NCBI GenBank assembly: GCA_000953695.1
Contig: LN554846.1
Span: forward strand, 2,922,151 to 2,986,150
Direction: 5' to 3'
Origin: Aliivibrio wodanis
Lineage (GTDB): Bacteria; Pseudomonadota; Gammaproteobacteria; Enterobacterales; Vibrionaceae
DNA: 64,000 nt
The translations under genes and the position numbers were made by a program. The notes beneath the pieces are model-generated. The model was not told the DNA's origin, searched no databases, and saw only the letters and a program-made list of their open reading frames with translations. Position 1 is the first letter of the stretch, and each line of letters begins with the position of its first letter. Of this stretch, positions 1 to 9,813 are shown piece after piece.

Positions 1-50
1 GTAATTAGATAATTATTAGCATTGGTATAAAACCTATCGGAGAGAAAGTA

Positions 51-1406
51 ATGGCTACGCATTTTGATTATATCTGTATCGGCGGTGGTTCTGGCGGTAT
101 CGCATCAGCAAACCGTGCGGCTATGCACGGCGCAAAAGTTGCTCTTATTGAAGCACAAGAGCTTGGCGGAACGTGTGTAAACGTGGGCTGTGTTCCTAAA
201 AAAGTAATGTGGCACGGTGCTCAAGTTGCTGAAGCAATTAATTTATACGCTGAAGATTACGGCTTTGATGTTGAACTGAAAAAATTCAACTGGAGCAAAA
301 TGGTTGAAAACCGCCAAGCGTACATTGGTCGTATTCACCAATCTTACGATCGCGTTCTTGGTAACAATAAAATAAACGTAATTAAAGGCTTTGCTAAGTT
401 TGTTGATGCAAACACAGTTGAAGTGAATGGCGAACACTACACAGCGGATCATATCCTTATTGCTGTTGGTGGCCGTCCATCAATCCCAAATATTCCAGGT
501 GCTGAGCACGGTATCGATTCAAACGGTTTCTTTGAGCTAATGGAGCAACCAAAACGTGTTGCTGTTATTGGTGCAGGTTACATCGCAGTTGAAATCGCAG
601 GTGTTCTTCACTCTCTAGGCACTGAAACTCACCTTTTCTGCCGTAAAGAATCACCATTACGTAGCTTTGATCCAATGATCATCGATACGCTAGTGGAAGT
701 AATGAACACAGAAGGTCCTACACTGCATACTCACTCTGTACCAAAAGCAGTGGTTAAAGAAGCGGATGGCAGCCTGACGCTTCACCTAGAAAATGGCGAA
801 ACTCAAAACGTTGATACCCTAATTTGGGCAATTGGTCGTCACCCTGCAACTGACGCAATCAACCTAGAAAAAACAGGCGTTGCTACTAACGATCGCGGTT
901 ACATCAAAGTTGATGAATACCAAGAAACTAACGTGAAAGGCATCTACTGTGTAGGTGACATCATGGAAGGCGGCATTGAGCTAACTCCTATCGCAGTTAA
1001 AGCAGGTCGTTTATTGTCTGAACGTCTATTCAACGGTCAAACAAACGCAAAAATGGACTACACATTAGTTCCTACTGTTGTGTTTAGCCACCCACCGATT
1101 GGCACAATTGGTCTTACTGAACAAGAAGCTGACGAGCAATACGGCAAAGACAACGTGAAAGTGTACACATCAGGCTTCACAGCGATGTACACAGCGGTAA
1201 CTAAGCACCGTCAACCTTGTAAGATGAAGCTAGTATGTGCGGGCGAAGACGAGAAAGTTGTTGGCCTACACGGTATCGGTTTCACCGTTGATGAAATGAT
1301 CCAAGGTTTTGCAGTAGCAATGAAGATGGGCGCAACTAAGGCTGATTTCGATGCCGTTGTCGCTATTCACCCAACAGGTTCTGAAGAATTTGTTACTATG
1401 CGTTAA
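51..1406 (+). CDS. gor: Glutathione-disulfide reductase
   Basis: A 451-residue flavoprotein that uses NADPH to reduce oxidised glutathione in the cytoplasm. The N-terminal FAD-binding motif GGGSGG lies at residues 11-16. The redox-active pair is in GGTCVNVGC (C42 and C47). A second Rossmann motif GAGYIA for NADPH lies near residue 174. The C-terminal [10 protein letters not shown] supplies the catalytic His (H440) of the partner subunit. Length matches the family. A GGAGAG ribosome site precedes the ATG. It stands alone, closed by a strong bidirectional terminator. A degraded copy of its last codons occurs about 3.9 kb downstream (5241-5330), beyond the protease gene. Confidence 0.97.
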   Translation: MATHFDYICIGGGSGGIASANRAAMHGAKVALIEAQELGGTCVNVGCVPKKVMWHGAQVAEAINLYAEDYGFDVELKKFNWSKMVENRQAYIGRIHQSYDRVLGNNKINVIKGFAKFVDANTVEVNGEHYTADHILIAVGGRPSIPNIPGAEHGIDSNGFFELMEQPKRVAVIGAGYIAVEIAGVLHSLGTETHLFCRKESPLRSFDPMIIDTLVEVMNTEGPTLHTHSVPKAVVKEADGSLTLHLENGETQNVDTLIWAIGRHPATDAINLEKTGVATNDRGYIKVDEYQETNVKGIYCVGDIMEGGIELTPIAVKAGRLLSERLFNGQTNAKMDYTLVPTVVFSHPPIGTIGLTEQEADEQYGKDNVKVYTSGFTAMYTAVTKHRQPCKMKLVCAGEDEKVVGLHGIGFTVDEMIQGFAVAMKMGATKADFDAVVAIHPTGSEEFVTMR

Positions 1407-1467
1407 ATAGTATGAATTAGAACCATCTTTGTTAGATTTCTATTCGTTCAAAGCGTATGAATTAAAC

Positions 1468-1504
1468 AAAAAGCCGAGAGCATAAATACTCTCGGCTTTT
1501 TATT
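1468..1504. terminator. Bidirectional intrinsic terminator
   Basis: Hairpin with stem AAAAAGCCGAGAG paired to CTCTCGGCTTTTT, with T runs on both strands. It sits between convergent gor and the protease gene and can serve both. Confidence 0.9.
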
Positions 1505-1532
1505 TCAGAAAATTTAACGAATTCCGTTTAAA

Positions 1533-4500
1533 TTAACGATATGTGTATTGAGTAAAACTACTAGAGAAAGCCCAATGGTTGCCATTTGACCAACGCACTT
1601 CTTGCTCTTGTGCACACTGGCCTTTATCGTTGACAAAACCCGCTCCGTAAAATGTCGCATTTTTATTTCGCTTACACAATTTAGCATCGCTATCAAGCTT
1701 CGCTTTCACCGTGTTTCCAACATGCTCACGATCACTTAAAGATAACCATTCAAACTGATTCATTGATGACTCTAATGAACGCGTACTCTCAGAATCTTCG
1801 ATCGTAATCTCGCTTCCACCAGTACATTGGAAGTCTCCATTGCCAAATGCTTCTACATAACCAAATAGTGTTTTCTCAACACCATTGATATCTGAAGAAA
1901 AACGACACAAGTACGGATTATCATAAATAACAGGCACTGTAGCTAACAATGTTTTCTCATTAACCGTAAGCATTTCAGGATCAAAATGCTCAGTATGAGC
2001 GAACCAGCCTGAAGGTAAACCTGATTCAAGTGCTTCATAGCCATGTTCTTGTCCAATGATCACAGGTCCCACTAACTTGTCCGCTGCTGGGTTACGTGGC
2101 GTATTTTGTGAATCTAATACGCTTTCAACACCAGAGCTTGAAGCACAGCTGATCGTTACCTTTGTCGGATGAACATCTGCTGGCAAGTTAATATGGAACT
2201 TATTACTTTCAGCGCTGTTAAAACGAGAACTTGCTAACGCGATGTGATCCGTAGAGCCGTTTTCATTCTCAACAATTAACTGACATTGCTTCTGAGAAAC
2301 TAATTTATGAGTTTCAACACCCGTTCTATTCGCAGTATAAGCCCAAAGCGCGCCAGCACGGTGTTTCACACCATCTACTTGTTTACACTTACCATCAAGA
2401 ATAAACCCTGCACCATCATGCGCAGTCGTGTCATTGTTTAATGAACACAGCTCTTGCTCACCAATTTCTGGCGTTGGCGTATAAGTAACGTTACCAACCA
2501 ATTCACCTTTCGTTGATAGCAATTGATATTCGTTTACTTGAGATGCTGGAATTTCACGCTTGCCATTAACAAGCCAGTACATGTCCGATGTTGCACGACA
2601 TACTTGGCTTTCTGCGTCTTCATAACCAACAAAGTTCGCGTTATCGCCATTATTGTTCGTATAGTTGAATTGACATAGAGGCAACCACTGATCATCCACT
2701 TCTAGGTTTTGCCATTCTGTTGATGCACGATCTGATTCACTCAAATCAGCAACCGCTTGCCAACCTTCAAGCTGCACCGGCTCACTGCTTGGCTGAGGTA
2801 ATTCAAACACGTTTCCGTAGTTAGAATAAATCAGAGGATAAACCTGACTTGCATTTATCTCTGCAGGATCATAAATACCCAATACCGTAATAACAGGAAC
2901 ACCTTGTTGTGTTGGTGCTGCGAAATCCGGCGTTGATTCAACATAACGTTGCTGACTGTGATCCCATGATGAGTACCCTGTCGAGCTCGTCGCATCTAAG
3001 TTATTTGTGCGGTTAAACCAATCTTGAGTCATACGGGCAGAAATAGGGTGCTCTAAGGTATAATTACTAATTAAACCAGTAAGAGGGCTTTCACCACCAC
3101 CCATCGCTTCGCGCATGAATCTGAATTCATCAGCAAATGGTGGAACGCTTTCACCCGTTTTATCATTTTCAACGGTTTCAGCTGCAGCTGACCAGTGAAT
3201 ATTACCAATAAAGCGGTTATAACGAGCATCCCAACCCCATCCTGATTCCATATCATGAACAGAAGCATCTTTTGGATGATGACCACGGCCATAGTTATGC
3301 CCAAGCTCATGAGACCATTCATTACCTCTTGTATTTCTCAAGGTAACCATGCCACCGCCGCCGCTTAAACCATGAATAACAACTTTTGAGGTTACTTCAC
3401 CCGTTTCTTGATCTTTTGCAAGGTATCGACCTTGGCTATTATGTGCCGTAATGTGACTAAATGGACGTGGCCACTTAGCATCACCACCCGCGGTATTAAC
3501 CATGCCATAGTTCGCATAATTAATACCCATAGAAACTAATCCCTTAGTAATGTACGAACGCATGTCTCCTGCATACACACTTGGGTTATCGTATTCACTG
3601 GCTTTCGTATACACCTTTCCGTTCGGTAACGTCACTTTACGAAGATGCAAAGGCGTGTAGTCAGCCATAACCAGTTTAGATACAGGGATTTTTTGGTAAT
3701 AGTCGGTCGCAAGCTCTGGCATTCTGTCGATCATCTCGTAGCTATTACGAGGTTCAACCAACATACCAATATCGATATTTTGAATCACCATCTCTGGCGC
3801 GCCACCAAATACTAATTCACCTTCCGATAGGACACCTTCACGGCCCATATTGTCAGTAAAGCGCAACGACAATCCTGGCTTCATCCATTCCCAAGAAAGT
3901 GGGAAGCTCCAAGCATGGTGTGAAAACACAACCTTGCTACGGCCATTGTCAGGTTGATCTGTTCCTGGTAATGCACTCGGTGGTAACATAGCAAAACGTC
4001 CCATGCTAACGCCCTCCACTTCAACATCAACCCATAGCTGATTAAAATTCAGTCGTTGAGGTGTCACAAGTAGCTGCGCTTCACGCTTCATTACTAAGTT
4101 AGGGTGCTTAACGTCATCATTGGCGTTCGGCATTACACTCGTATGAGTTTGTGCAAAATTCACGTGGGCACGGAAGTTACCCGTTAGATGATTTGTCGCT
4201 TTACGACTGTCATTGTAACTAAGGCGTGCTGGTAAAGTTTTAAAATTAAAGGTTTGTGCATCACACGCGATCGCATTACAAGAGCTTAACTTCACTTCAT
4301 AATCCGTTTCTGGTTCAAGAGTTCCCATATAGAAACCCGAACTTTTCGCATCATAGTTAAACGTAATTGGCGATTCAAATTCTCTTTGAGATGTAAGTTC
4401 AACACGGTATTCACCTTCTTCTTGAGGTGAGTTCCAGATTAATTCGACACCTACATCGGAGATAGAACCCGCTTGTAGATCAGAAATTTCAGGTTTACTT

Positions 4501-4970
4501 AACTCGCCACAATCAGACATGACGGTTTGTAATATCAATTCACTTTCCCAGATATAACTACCATCATCATTCTGAGAACCACGAGCAGCTGGAACGTACT
4601 CAACATAACAGCCGCTATCATCATTCATCACACCTAATGTACGATGCATCAGATAAAAACCACCGCTGTACCCCGTGAACTCCCAAGCGTCGTCCACAAA
4701 TGGGAACGCAGAGCTGAACTCACCATTCATATCACTGAAAGGAAATTTCGGGTAGCTCTCATGGTTAAGTAGGTATTCTTTACCTTGGAACTTCAAGTAG
4801 CGAGAGCCATTTTCATGCTCTAGTACATTTTGTGGGTCTTGAGCAAGCTGATGCATTTGCTCAAGCATTGCTTTAGTTTGCTCACCCATTGATACTAATG
4901 TTGTCTCTGCTTGCACGACTTGGCTCGCCAATAGACCACCAATCAATGCTGATAGTAGCTTTATTCTCAT
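1533..4970 (-). CDS. StcE/TagA-like M66 zinc metalloprotease, secreted
   Basis: A 1145-residue protein with a cleavable signal peptide (about residues 1-21, ending VVQA). A fibronectin-III-like segment lies at about 155-245. The zinc site HELGHNYGRGH has ligands H554, H558 and H564 with catalytic E555, in the HExxHxxGxxH arrangement of peptidase family M66 (StcE of EHEC, TagA of V. cholerae, both of which cut mucin-type glycoproteins). The C-terminal third holds two related Cys-containing modules, each with an LC...GAGF...C pattern ending in an aromatic WAY/WAF motif, and two LCxF modules; these may bind glycans. Mucin or glycoprotein cleavage is an inference from the family. It is monocistronic, lies between gor and a gor-end remnant, and looks like an accessory gene. 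Confidence 0.9.
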   Translation of the reverse strand: MRIKLLSALIGGLLASQVVQAETTLVSMGEQTKAMLEQMHQLAQDPQNVLEHENGSRYLKFQGKEYLLNHESYPKFPFSDMNGEFSSAFPFVDDAWEFTGYSGGFYLMHRTLGVMNDDSGCYVEYVPAARGSQNDDGSYIWESELILQTVMSDCGELSKPEISDLQAGSISDVGVELIWNSPQEEGEYRVELTSQREFESPITFNYDAKSSGFYMGTLEPETDYEVKLSSCNAIACDAQTFNFKTLPARLSYNDSRKATNHLTGNFRAHVNFAQTHTSVMPNANDDVKHPNLVMKREAQLLVTPQRLNFNQLWVDVEVEGVSMGRFAMLPPSALPGTDQPDNGRSKVVFSHHAWSFPLSWEWMKPGLSLRFTDNMGREGVLSEGELVFGGAPEMVIQNIDIGMLVEPRNSYEMIDRMPELATDYYQKIPVSKLVMADYTPLHLRKVTLPNGKVYTKASEYDNPSVYAGDMRSYITKGLVSMGINYANYGMVNTAGGDAKWPRPFSHITAHNSQGRYLAKDQETGEVTSKVVIHGLSGGGGMVTLRNTRGNEWSHELGHNYGRGHHPKDASVHDMESGWGWDARYNRFIGNIHWSAAAETVENDKTGESVPPFADEFRFMREAMGGGESPLTGLISNYTLEHPISARMTQDWFNRTNNLDATSSTGYSSWDHSQQRYVESTPDFAAPTQQGVPVITVLGIYDPAEINASQVYPLIYSNYGNVFELPQPSSEPVQLEGWQAVADLSESDRASTEWQNLEVDDQWLPLCQFNYTNNNGDNANFVGYEDAESQVCRATSDMYWLVNGKREIPASQVNEYQLLSTKGELVGNVTYTPTPEIGEQELCSLNNDTTAHDGAGFILDGKCKQVDGVKHRAGALWAYTANRTGVETHKLVSQKQCQLIVENENGSTDHIALASSRFNSAESNKFHINLPADVHPTKVTISCASSSGVESVLDSQNTPRNPAADKLVGPVIIGQEHGYEALESGLPSGWFAHTEHFDPEMLTVNEKTLLATVPVIYDNPYLCRFSSDINGVEKTLFGYVEAFGNGDFQCTGGSEITIEDSESTRSLESSMNQFEWLSLSDREHVGNTVKAKLDSDAKLCKRNKNATFYGAGFVNDKGQCAQEQEVRWSNGNHWAFSSSFTQYTYR

Positions 4971-5240
4971 TCTTTATTTTCCCGTTCAAACACTGATAAA
5001 CGTCAATGCCTTCAAAATTTCGCGGGATAATGCCTCAAATATGAGAATTTAATTACTTTTAATATAAAAAAATTGATATGGATTCAAAAAATACAAGTGC
5101 CATTCTTGATTTTTATATTTTACCTTCCGTGAATCGTCTAATTCCCTAGCCCCCTTACAGAGGAAACCATACCAAGTTGTATACCGATTTGGCCTAAAAT
5201 AGCTTATTCATCAGCGGAAACACAGCATAGTCAGGCTTAT
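4971..5240. other. Non-coding AT-rich stretch upstream of the protease gene
   Basis: This must hold the promoter of the minus-strand protease gene. No open frame, RNA or repeat is recognised apart from the gor remnant that follows. Confidence 0.5.
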
Positions 5241-5330
5241 AAAATGAAGCTAGCTTGTACGGGTGGGGATAAGAATGCAGTTGTGACTATCCACCCAACA
5301 GGTTCTGAAGAATTTGTAACGATGAGATAG
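5241..5330 (+). pseudogene. Degenerate copy of the gor 3' end
   Basis: These 30 codons read KMKLACTGGDKNAVVTIHP and then end in [10 protein letters not shown] plus a stop. This matches gor residues [12 protein letters not shown] joined directly to AVVAIHP...TMR, with about 30 codons missing between them. There is no start context or upstream reading frame, so it is a remnant. It lies just upstream of the protease gene (which is transcribed away from it) and is followed by its own terminator. Confidence 0.85.
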
Positions 5331-5355
5331 TCTATTTTCAGACTATTTTAACGAT

Positions 5356-5397
5356 AAAAACGCCGCCAATAGTTAATATTGGCGGCGTTTTTGTTTT
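5356..5397. terminator. Intrinsic terminator
   Basis: Stem AAAAACGCCGCCAATA paired to TATTGGCGGCGTTTTT, followed by GTTTT. It follows the gor remnant on the plus strand and lies just past the stop of the minus-strand scsC-like gene, so it can act both ways. Confidence 0.88.
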
Positions 5398-5430
5398 ATT
5401 TAATCAGGTTTAATTCAATTAAATATGATG

Positions 5431-6159
5431 TTACTTGCCTGACTTTTCTGCAATTTTATCTTCAACCATTGGTGCTAACTTTTCATAAGGTAAATAGCCT
5501 GGAAGAAGTTGACCATCGATCAACATAGCAGGAGTCCCTCTTGCACCTAAATCCGTAAATAATTGGCGATTTTTCGCCACCATATCTTCCACTTCTTTAT
5601 CCGTTGATACGTACTTTTCAGCATCATTCGCTTTTGCTACTTTCATAACAGAGCGCACATTGTGAATGCCGGGTTTACTCCATAAGGTTTCGTTAATTTT
5701 ATTAAATTTTTCCGGACTTTCTTTCCATACTCTCATTGCAAAGGTGGCAGAGTTAATCGGGTTTAAGTGCTCTTTAAGTGGTACATAAATATTTATCACT
5801 TTAAGATCATCTGGGTGTTCATCGACCAACCTCATTAACACTGGATCTAATTTTTTACACCAAGGGCAACTTAAATCCGTTAACACCACAATAGTTAACT
5901 TAGGATCTTTGGCACCAAAAGACGGAAGGTTCGGGTTGTTGTACATATAATCATGATAATCCGCCAATGTTTTTTGATAGTTACCTTGTTGAACAATATA
6001 TATAGCTAAACTTTCATGAAGACTATCAATGATTGCAGGATTCCCTTTTAGCATCTCATTGATATCTTGAATTTTCTCCGACTGAGTCATTGCAGAAGCA
6101 AGGGGAGAAAATAAGCATGCCATTACCAGTGTTGTGATTAATTTCGTTTTAAATTTCAT
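5431..6159 (-). CDS. scsC: ScsC-like periplasmic thioredoxin-fold disulfide protein
   Basis: A 242-residue protein with a signal peptide (about residues 1-23), an N-terminal helical segment, then a DsbA-type thioredoxin domain with active site CPWC at 98-101 and the cis-proline loop RGTPAMLIDG near 205. ScsC proteins are periplasmic isomerases or copper-binding thiol proteins kept reduced by ScsB. It is the last gene of the scs-type cluster, 24 bp after the scsD-like gene. Family assignment (DsbA/DsbG/ScsC) is firm; the exact name relies on context. Confidence 0.82.
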   Translation of the reverse strand: MKFKTKLITTLVMACLFSPLASAMTQSEKIQDINEMLKGNPAIIDSLHESLAIYIVQQGNYQKTLADYHDYMYNNPNLPSFGAKDPKLTIVVLTDLSCPWCKKLDPVLMRLVDEHPDDLKVINIYVPLKEHLNPINSATFAMRVWKESPEKFNKINETLWSKPGIHNVRSVMKVAKANDAEKYVSTDKEVEDMVAKNRQLFTDLGARGTPAMLIDGQLLPGYLPYEKLAPMVEDKIAEKSGK

Positions 6160-6183
6160 TTTTTATTGTCCGTATATATTTGT

Positions 6184-6687
6184 TTAGATAAGCCATAAGC
6201 GAGCAAGTAATCCCATCGGAGTTGTTATCCCCGTTGTGATGTTTTTTATCTCGCCTTTATCAATAATGACGATCGTTGGGGTCACTCTAATGCCCCACTC
6301 TCTTGAAATATTGCCGCGCGTATCATTAATATTTTTAAAGGTATATTCGTGGGATTTCATATAGCCGGAGACTCTTCTATCCTCTCCAGAACTCGTACTC
6401 ACTCCAACAACCTGATAAGAATCACTGAACCAATTAATTGTTGGTGTTACGAATCGACACGCTGCACACCACGTCGCCCAAAAATAGACCACCACAGGTT
6501 TTTCTTGGCTCATCGCAATAACATCTATCGACTCTCCTGTAGTGCTAATCCCTGCGACTGCAGGAGTTGCATTAACAGGCATATCCTTGGTTCTCCACAT
6601 ATCAACAGCAAAGCTAAGAATAATGATCATAACCAAGTAAATAAGCGCTTCTTTACCCCAACGTTTCATTTTTTTACTCTTACCCAT
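6184..6687 (-). CDS. scsD: ScsD-like membrane-anchored thioredoxin protein
   Basis: 167 residues from the preferred start. One transmembrane anchor (about residues 12-30) precedes a TlpA/ResA-type thioredoxin domain with active site WCAAC (C74 and C77) and a downstream VTPTIV cis-proline loop. An in-frame ATG exists 48 bases further upstream, but the start at 6687 overlaps the scsB stop by 8 bases and has a GGGGGG ribosome site, so it is preferred. It probably takes electrons from the neighbouring ScsB. Confidence 0.83.
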   Translation of the reverse strand: MGKSKKMKRWGKEALIYLVMIIILSFAVDMWRTKDMPVNATPAVAGISTTGESIDVIAMSQEKPVVVYFWATWCAACRFVTPTINWFSDSYQVVGVSTSSGEDRRVSGYMKSHEYTFKNINDTRGNISREWGIRVTPTIVIIDKGEIKNITTGITTPMGLLARLWLI

Positions 6688-8776
6688 CACTGTTCCCCCC
6701 TGCTTTTTTAATCGCATCCATAACGGCTTTTTCATTCAAAATCACAGGAAGTTCGATGCCGTTTGGCGCTCCTGGGCCATAAACCACATTAAATGGCACC
6801 CCAAATCGGCCATGATCTTGTAGGTAAGAGGTAATCTCTTCATTCGGAACCGTCCAATCTCCCTCCATAGGAACAACATTGGCGCTGTTTAACTCGCTAT
6901 AAACTGGCTCTTGAAGCATCACACCAATCTTGTTTGCCTTACAGGTCACACACCAATCGGCGGTAACATCAACAAACACCACTTTTCCTTCATCGACATG
7001 TTGCTGAATAGATTCGCTCGATAAAGGAACCCAGTTGGGCTCGGCAGGTAAAAGGTCCGTTGACGTCATGCTGTCTATCACGGTGCCAAAACCAAATGCG
7101 ATCGCAAACAAAATACTCAACCATCCCGCCGCTTTCTTACTATGCACTTGAACCGTTCGCAGCAAAATTGCACCACCTGCTATCACTGCAATGGCATAAA
7201 TCCAAAGCTCTGATAAATGATTAGAAAGTAAATTCAGTAACCAAATACTGGTGATAAGCATCATCGCACCAAAAAGAGACTTAACCTTACTCATCCATGG
7301 ACCAGGTTTTGGTAGCGAAAGAGCAATCGATGGGAAGATCGCAACCAATATCCACGGTAAGGCCATACCAAGCGCTAACGCAGTAAAAATGCCGTACATG
7401 GTTGGGATATTTGTCGCTAAAGCAAAGGCAACCGCAGTTCCTAAGAAAGGAGCGGAGCAAGGTGTGGCAAGTAAGGTGGCAAACATACCTTGAATGAAGT
7501 GACCAAAGTAAGAGTTGTTCCCTTTTGATGCGATCCAAGTGTTTGTGTTTGATGATAATCGGATTTCAAATAAGCTCAGCATATTGGCACCAAACAACAC
7601 GGTAATGAGTGTCATTGCCCCAATAAACCACGCACTTTGAAATTGAATCCCCCATCCAATGGCATTACCCGATAACTTGAGCACCACTAAGAAAGAAGCA
7701 AGAAGCCAAAACGAAAAAACAATCCCACTTGCAGAGGCTAAAAACTGCAATTTAATCTGCTTTTTCTCAAGGCCTTGGGCAGAGATAACACTACTTAATT
7801 TCATACCCAGTACAGGGAAAACACATGGCATGATATTTAAAATAAAACCACCAAATAAAGCAAACAGGACCATTTGTACAATAGACTGCATACTGCTTGC
7901 GATCATTCCATCGCGAATACTTGCGGGTTGCTCAGCAATAAACGCCTTATCTTTTAAGGTAACACTGATATTTTCACCGGTTAGATTAGGAGTTCCCATC
8001 CAACTGCTGACATCGAATGTTGCGGTAATATCATCACCATCCACATCAATCTTTGGACGAGAAAAGTTATCGTCCTGCATCTCATCGGAAGGACCATCAA
8101 CCAATACATCGGGCGCTATCCACCCCATTTTTTTGGTTGCTGTCACCTGAAGCTGCATTTTTGTGGCATCCCACACCGCTTTCACATCACTGATCAATGC
8201 CGATTCCTTTGGAACCTGACTTAACCCTTGGGCATAAACGTGCATCGCTTCTTTGGACAGCGTTAGATCGGTAGGAGTGAACGTAAGTTCAAATGGATAG
8301 TCAGTCAGTACACAAATAGTGGTACAAGATGACAAGGTGAGATCGGCCTTAAAGGTTACAGGCTTATTGAGATCATCAATATGAAGTGTCATAGGGAAAA
8401 TAACACTTCCCTTATAGCCTAGGGTTTCAATCCCAAGTAAATCGAAGCGTTTCGGATATGGCCAATACCAATCGATACTGCGAATGTTTTGAGAATCCTC
8501 CCACGTCATGCTCGGGGCAATTCCCCCTTCTCCAGGGCTTCTCCAATAGGTTTTCCAATCACCGGCAAGACGAACTTCTAAGAATCCGGCAACGGTTTGA
8601 TCAACTTTATTGATTTGCCCTGTAAGAACAAAACGCGTTTCAATCGGGGTATGATTTGGGTTTTTAAGCCATCCAGTATTCGGTGTTTCTGCTTGAGCAA
8701 CGGATATAAATACGCTGCACAATACCGCAAATAGTCCAAATAAGACTATACGCACTGTCATTGCTGATTTTTGCAT
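6680..8776 (-). CDS. scsB: ScsB, DsbD-like transmembrane electron transporter
   Basis: A 698-residue protein: signal peptide (to about residue 29), a long periplasmic N-terminal domain with Cys residues (SSCTTICVL), about eight membrane helices in the middle with the CcdA/DsbD Cys motifs (IMPCVFPVLG and TPCSAPFLG), and a C-terminal thioredoxin domain with WCVTCK. This is the three-domain layout of DsbD/ScsB, which moves electrons from cytoplasmic thioredoxin to periplasmic partners. Here those are likely the adjacent ScsC and ScsD products. Salmonella scsABCD is linked to copper tolerance; that role is inferred here. Confidence 0.9.
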   Translation of the reverse strand: MQKSAMTVRIVLFGLFAVLCSVFISVAQAETPNTGWLKNPNHTPIETRFVLTGQINKVDQTVAGFLEVRLAGDWKTYWRSPGEGGIAPSMTWEDSQNIRSIDWYWPYPKRFDLLGIETLGYKGSVIFPMTLHIDDLNKPVTFKADLTLSSCTTICVLTDYPFELTFTPTDLTLSKEAMHVYAQGLSQVPKESALISDVKAVWDATKMQLQVTATKKMGWIAPDVLVDGPSDEMQDDNFSRPKIDVDGDDITATFDVSSWMGTPNLTGENISVTLKDKAFIAEQPASIRDGMIASSMQSIVQMVLFALFGGFILNIMPCVFPVLGMKLSSVISAQGLEKKQIKLQFLASASGIVFSFWLLASFLVVLKLSGNAIGWGIQFQSAWFIGAMTLITVLFGANMLSLFEIRLSSNTNTWIASKGNNSYFGHFIQGMFATLLATPCSAPFLGTAVAFALATNIPTMYGIFTALALGMALPWILVAIFPSIALSLPKPGPWMSKVKSLFGAMMLITSIWLLNLLSNHLSELWIYAIAVIAGGAILLRTVQVHSKKAAGWLSILFAIAFGFGTVIDSMTSTDLLPAEPNWVPLSSESIQQHVDEGKVVFVDVTADWCVTCKANKIGVMLQEPVYSELNSANVVPMEGDWTVPNEEITSYLQDHGRFGVPFNVVYGPGAPNGIELPVILNEKAVMDAIKKAGGNSDG

Positions 8777-8831
8777 GTGTGTTTCCTTTAAAAATAAATA
8801 TACGTCGAATGTCGATAAAACATTCGATTAT

Positions 8832-9215
8832 TTATTCTCTAAAAACACATAACTTGAGGTGAAGCCGCCTTCCTTTATGAAGAATAGGCTCGGTAAATGA
8901 AGAGGTATAGCTGAATGATAAACACAGTCCTATTACGAGAAGAACCGTAAATATCTGTACAATAAGTGCATGATCGCCAACTTGATGTTGTTCGAAATGG
9001 ATTAAGTGCTCAGAAAGATCGCATTTGTCGGTTAGCCCATTTTTATCTTGTTGTTCTGCCTGTACTTGCTGTGCAGAATTAGATACTGACTCTCCTAACG
9101 GTAAAGAACACGAACTCAATAAACCAATATTATTTGCCGCACAGACAAAGATAACCCAACATACAAGAATGAGGGGCCATCTAAAAAAATCATGTCTGTG
9201 AAACGCAAATTTCAT
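8832..9215 (-). CDS. Small membrane protein, possible ScsA
   Basis: 127 residues with two hydrophobic segments (about 13-35 and 84-105) around a polar Cys-containing loop (CDLSEHLIHFEQHQ), ending in a basic tail LHLKLCVFRE. It is the first gene of the scs-type operon, 55 bp before scsB. ScsA of Salmonella is a membrane protein of similar size and position, but I cannot confirm homology by eye. The ATG at 9215 is preferred to the TTG just before it. Confidence 0.6.
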   Translation of the reverse strand: MKFAFHRHDFFRWPLILVCWVIFVCAANNIGLLSSCSLPLGESVSNSAQQVQAEQQDKNGLTDKCDLSEHLIHFEQHQVGDHALIVQIFTVLLVIGLCLSFSYTSSFTEPILHKGRRLHLKLCVFRE

Positions 9216-9300
9216 CAACTGGTTAACTACAAATAATAAAGAACGAGTGCAATTAGGACATACGCTCTTTTAAATAGTTTCCTAGTTTACCTATTTAAAT

Positions 9301-9813
9301 TTAATGCGAGTGATCGTGATGATGGTGATGACCACAGCCACAAGTCGGTGCAGCAATCACACTTTGTAGGGGATGAAACTCCATTTTTTCTTGCAGAGCT
9401 TCTGGCGTTAACGAGTTTATTAACTGCATATTTTCCATATTCACCGCATCCACATTACCCAACTCACGCTGCGCCTTAACCACTTCAATAAACTGACGGC
9501 TTAATACTTCTGGCAGCGTAAACTCTCGAACAGCGACGAGTAAATTCGTTGCACTATCTACCGCTATCATAGAAACAGATAGAGCTTTATCTTCTGTCAG
9601 TGTGAAATAATCTTCAGGAATAGCGGCTGAGTTTAATTGCATCTCAAATGCTAAATCACCAAAGCTTACCACAACCAAGCACCCCCCATTATTAGAGGTA
9701 ATGACACCAAGTTGCGCGTCAGTTTGACCTAAAACCGCTTGTTCATCAGCGGTGATATTACCAAGGCCAACATAAAGCATATTTGGTAAATCATTACGGA
9801 ACAACTCAAGCAT
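9301..9813 (-). CDS. Conserved protein of unknown function with His-rich metal-binding tail
   Basis: 170 residues from the first ATG. It is soluble, with no signal peptide, and ends in CGCGHHHHHDHSH, a likely metal (Ni/Zn/Cu) binding tail. I do not recognise the core. The frame stays open and looks coding for 30 codons upstream (9814-9903), in a stretch that reads naturally into this protein and has an AAGG ribosome site 8 bases before an ATA codon at 9891. The true product may be about 26 residues longer and start at ATA (or ATT at 9894). An imperfect inverted repeat (TTTAAATAG at 9270-9278 with CTATTTAAA) follows the gene. Confidence 0.75.
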   Translation of the reverse strand: MLELFRNDLPNMLYVGLGNITADEQAVLGQTDAQLGVITSNNGGCLVVVSFGDLAFEMQLNSAAIPEDYFTLTEDKALSVSMIAVDSATNLLVAVREFTLPEVLSRQFIEVVKAQRELGNVDAVNMENMQLINSLTPEALQEKMEFHPLQSVIAAPTCGCGHHHHHDHSH

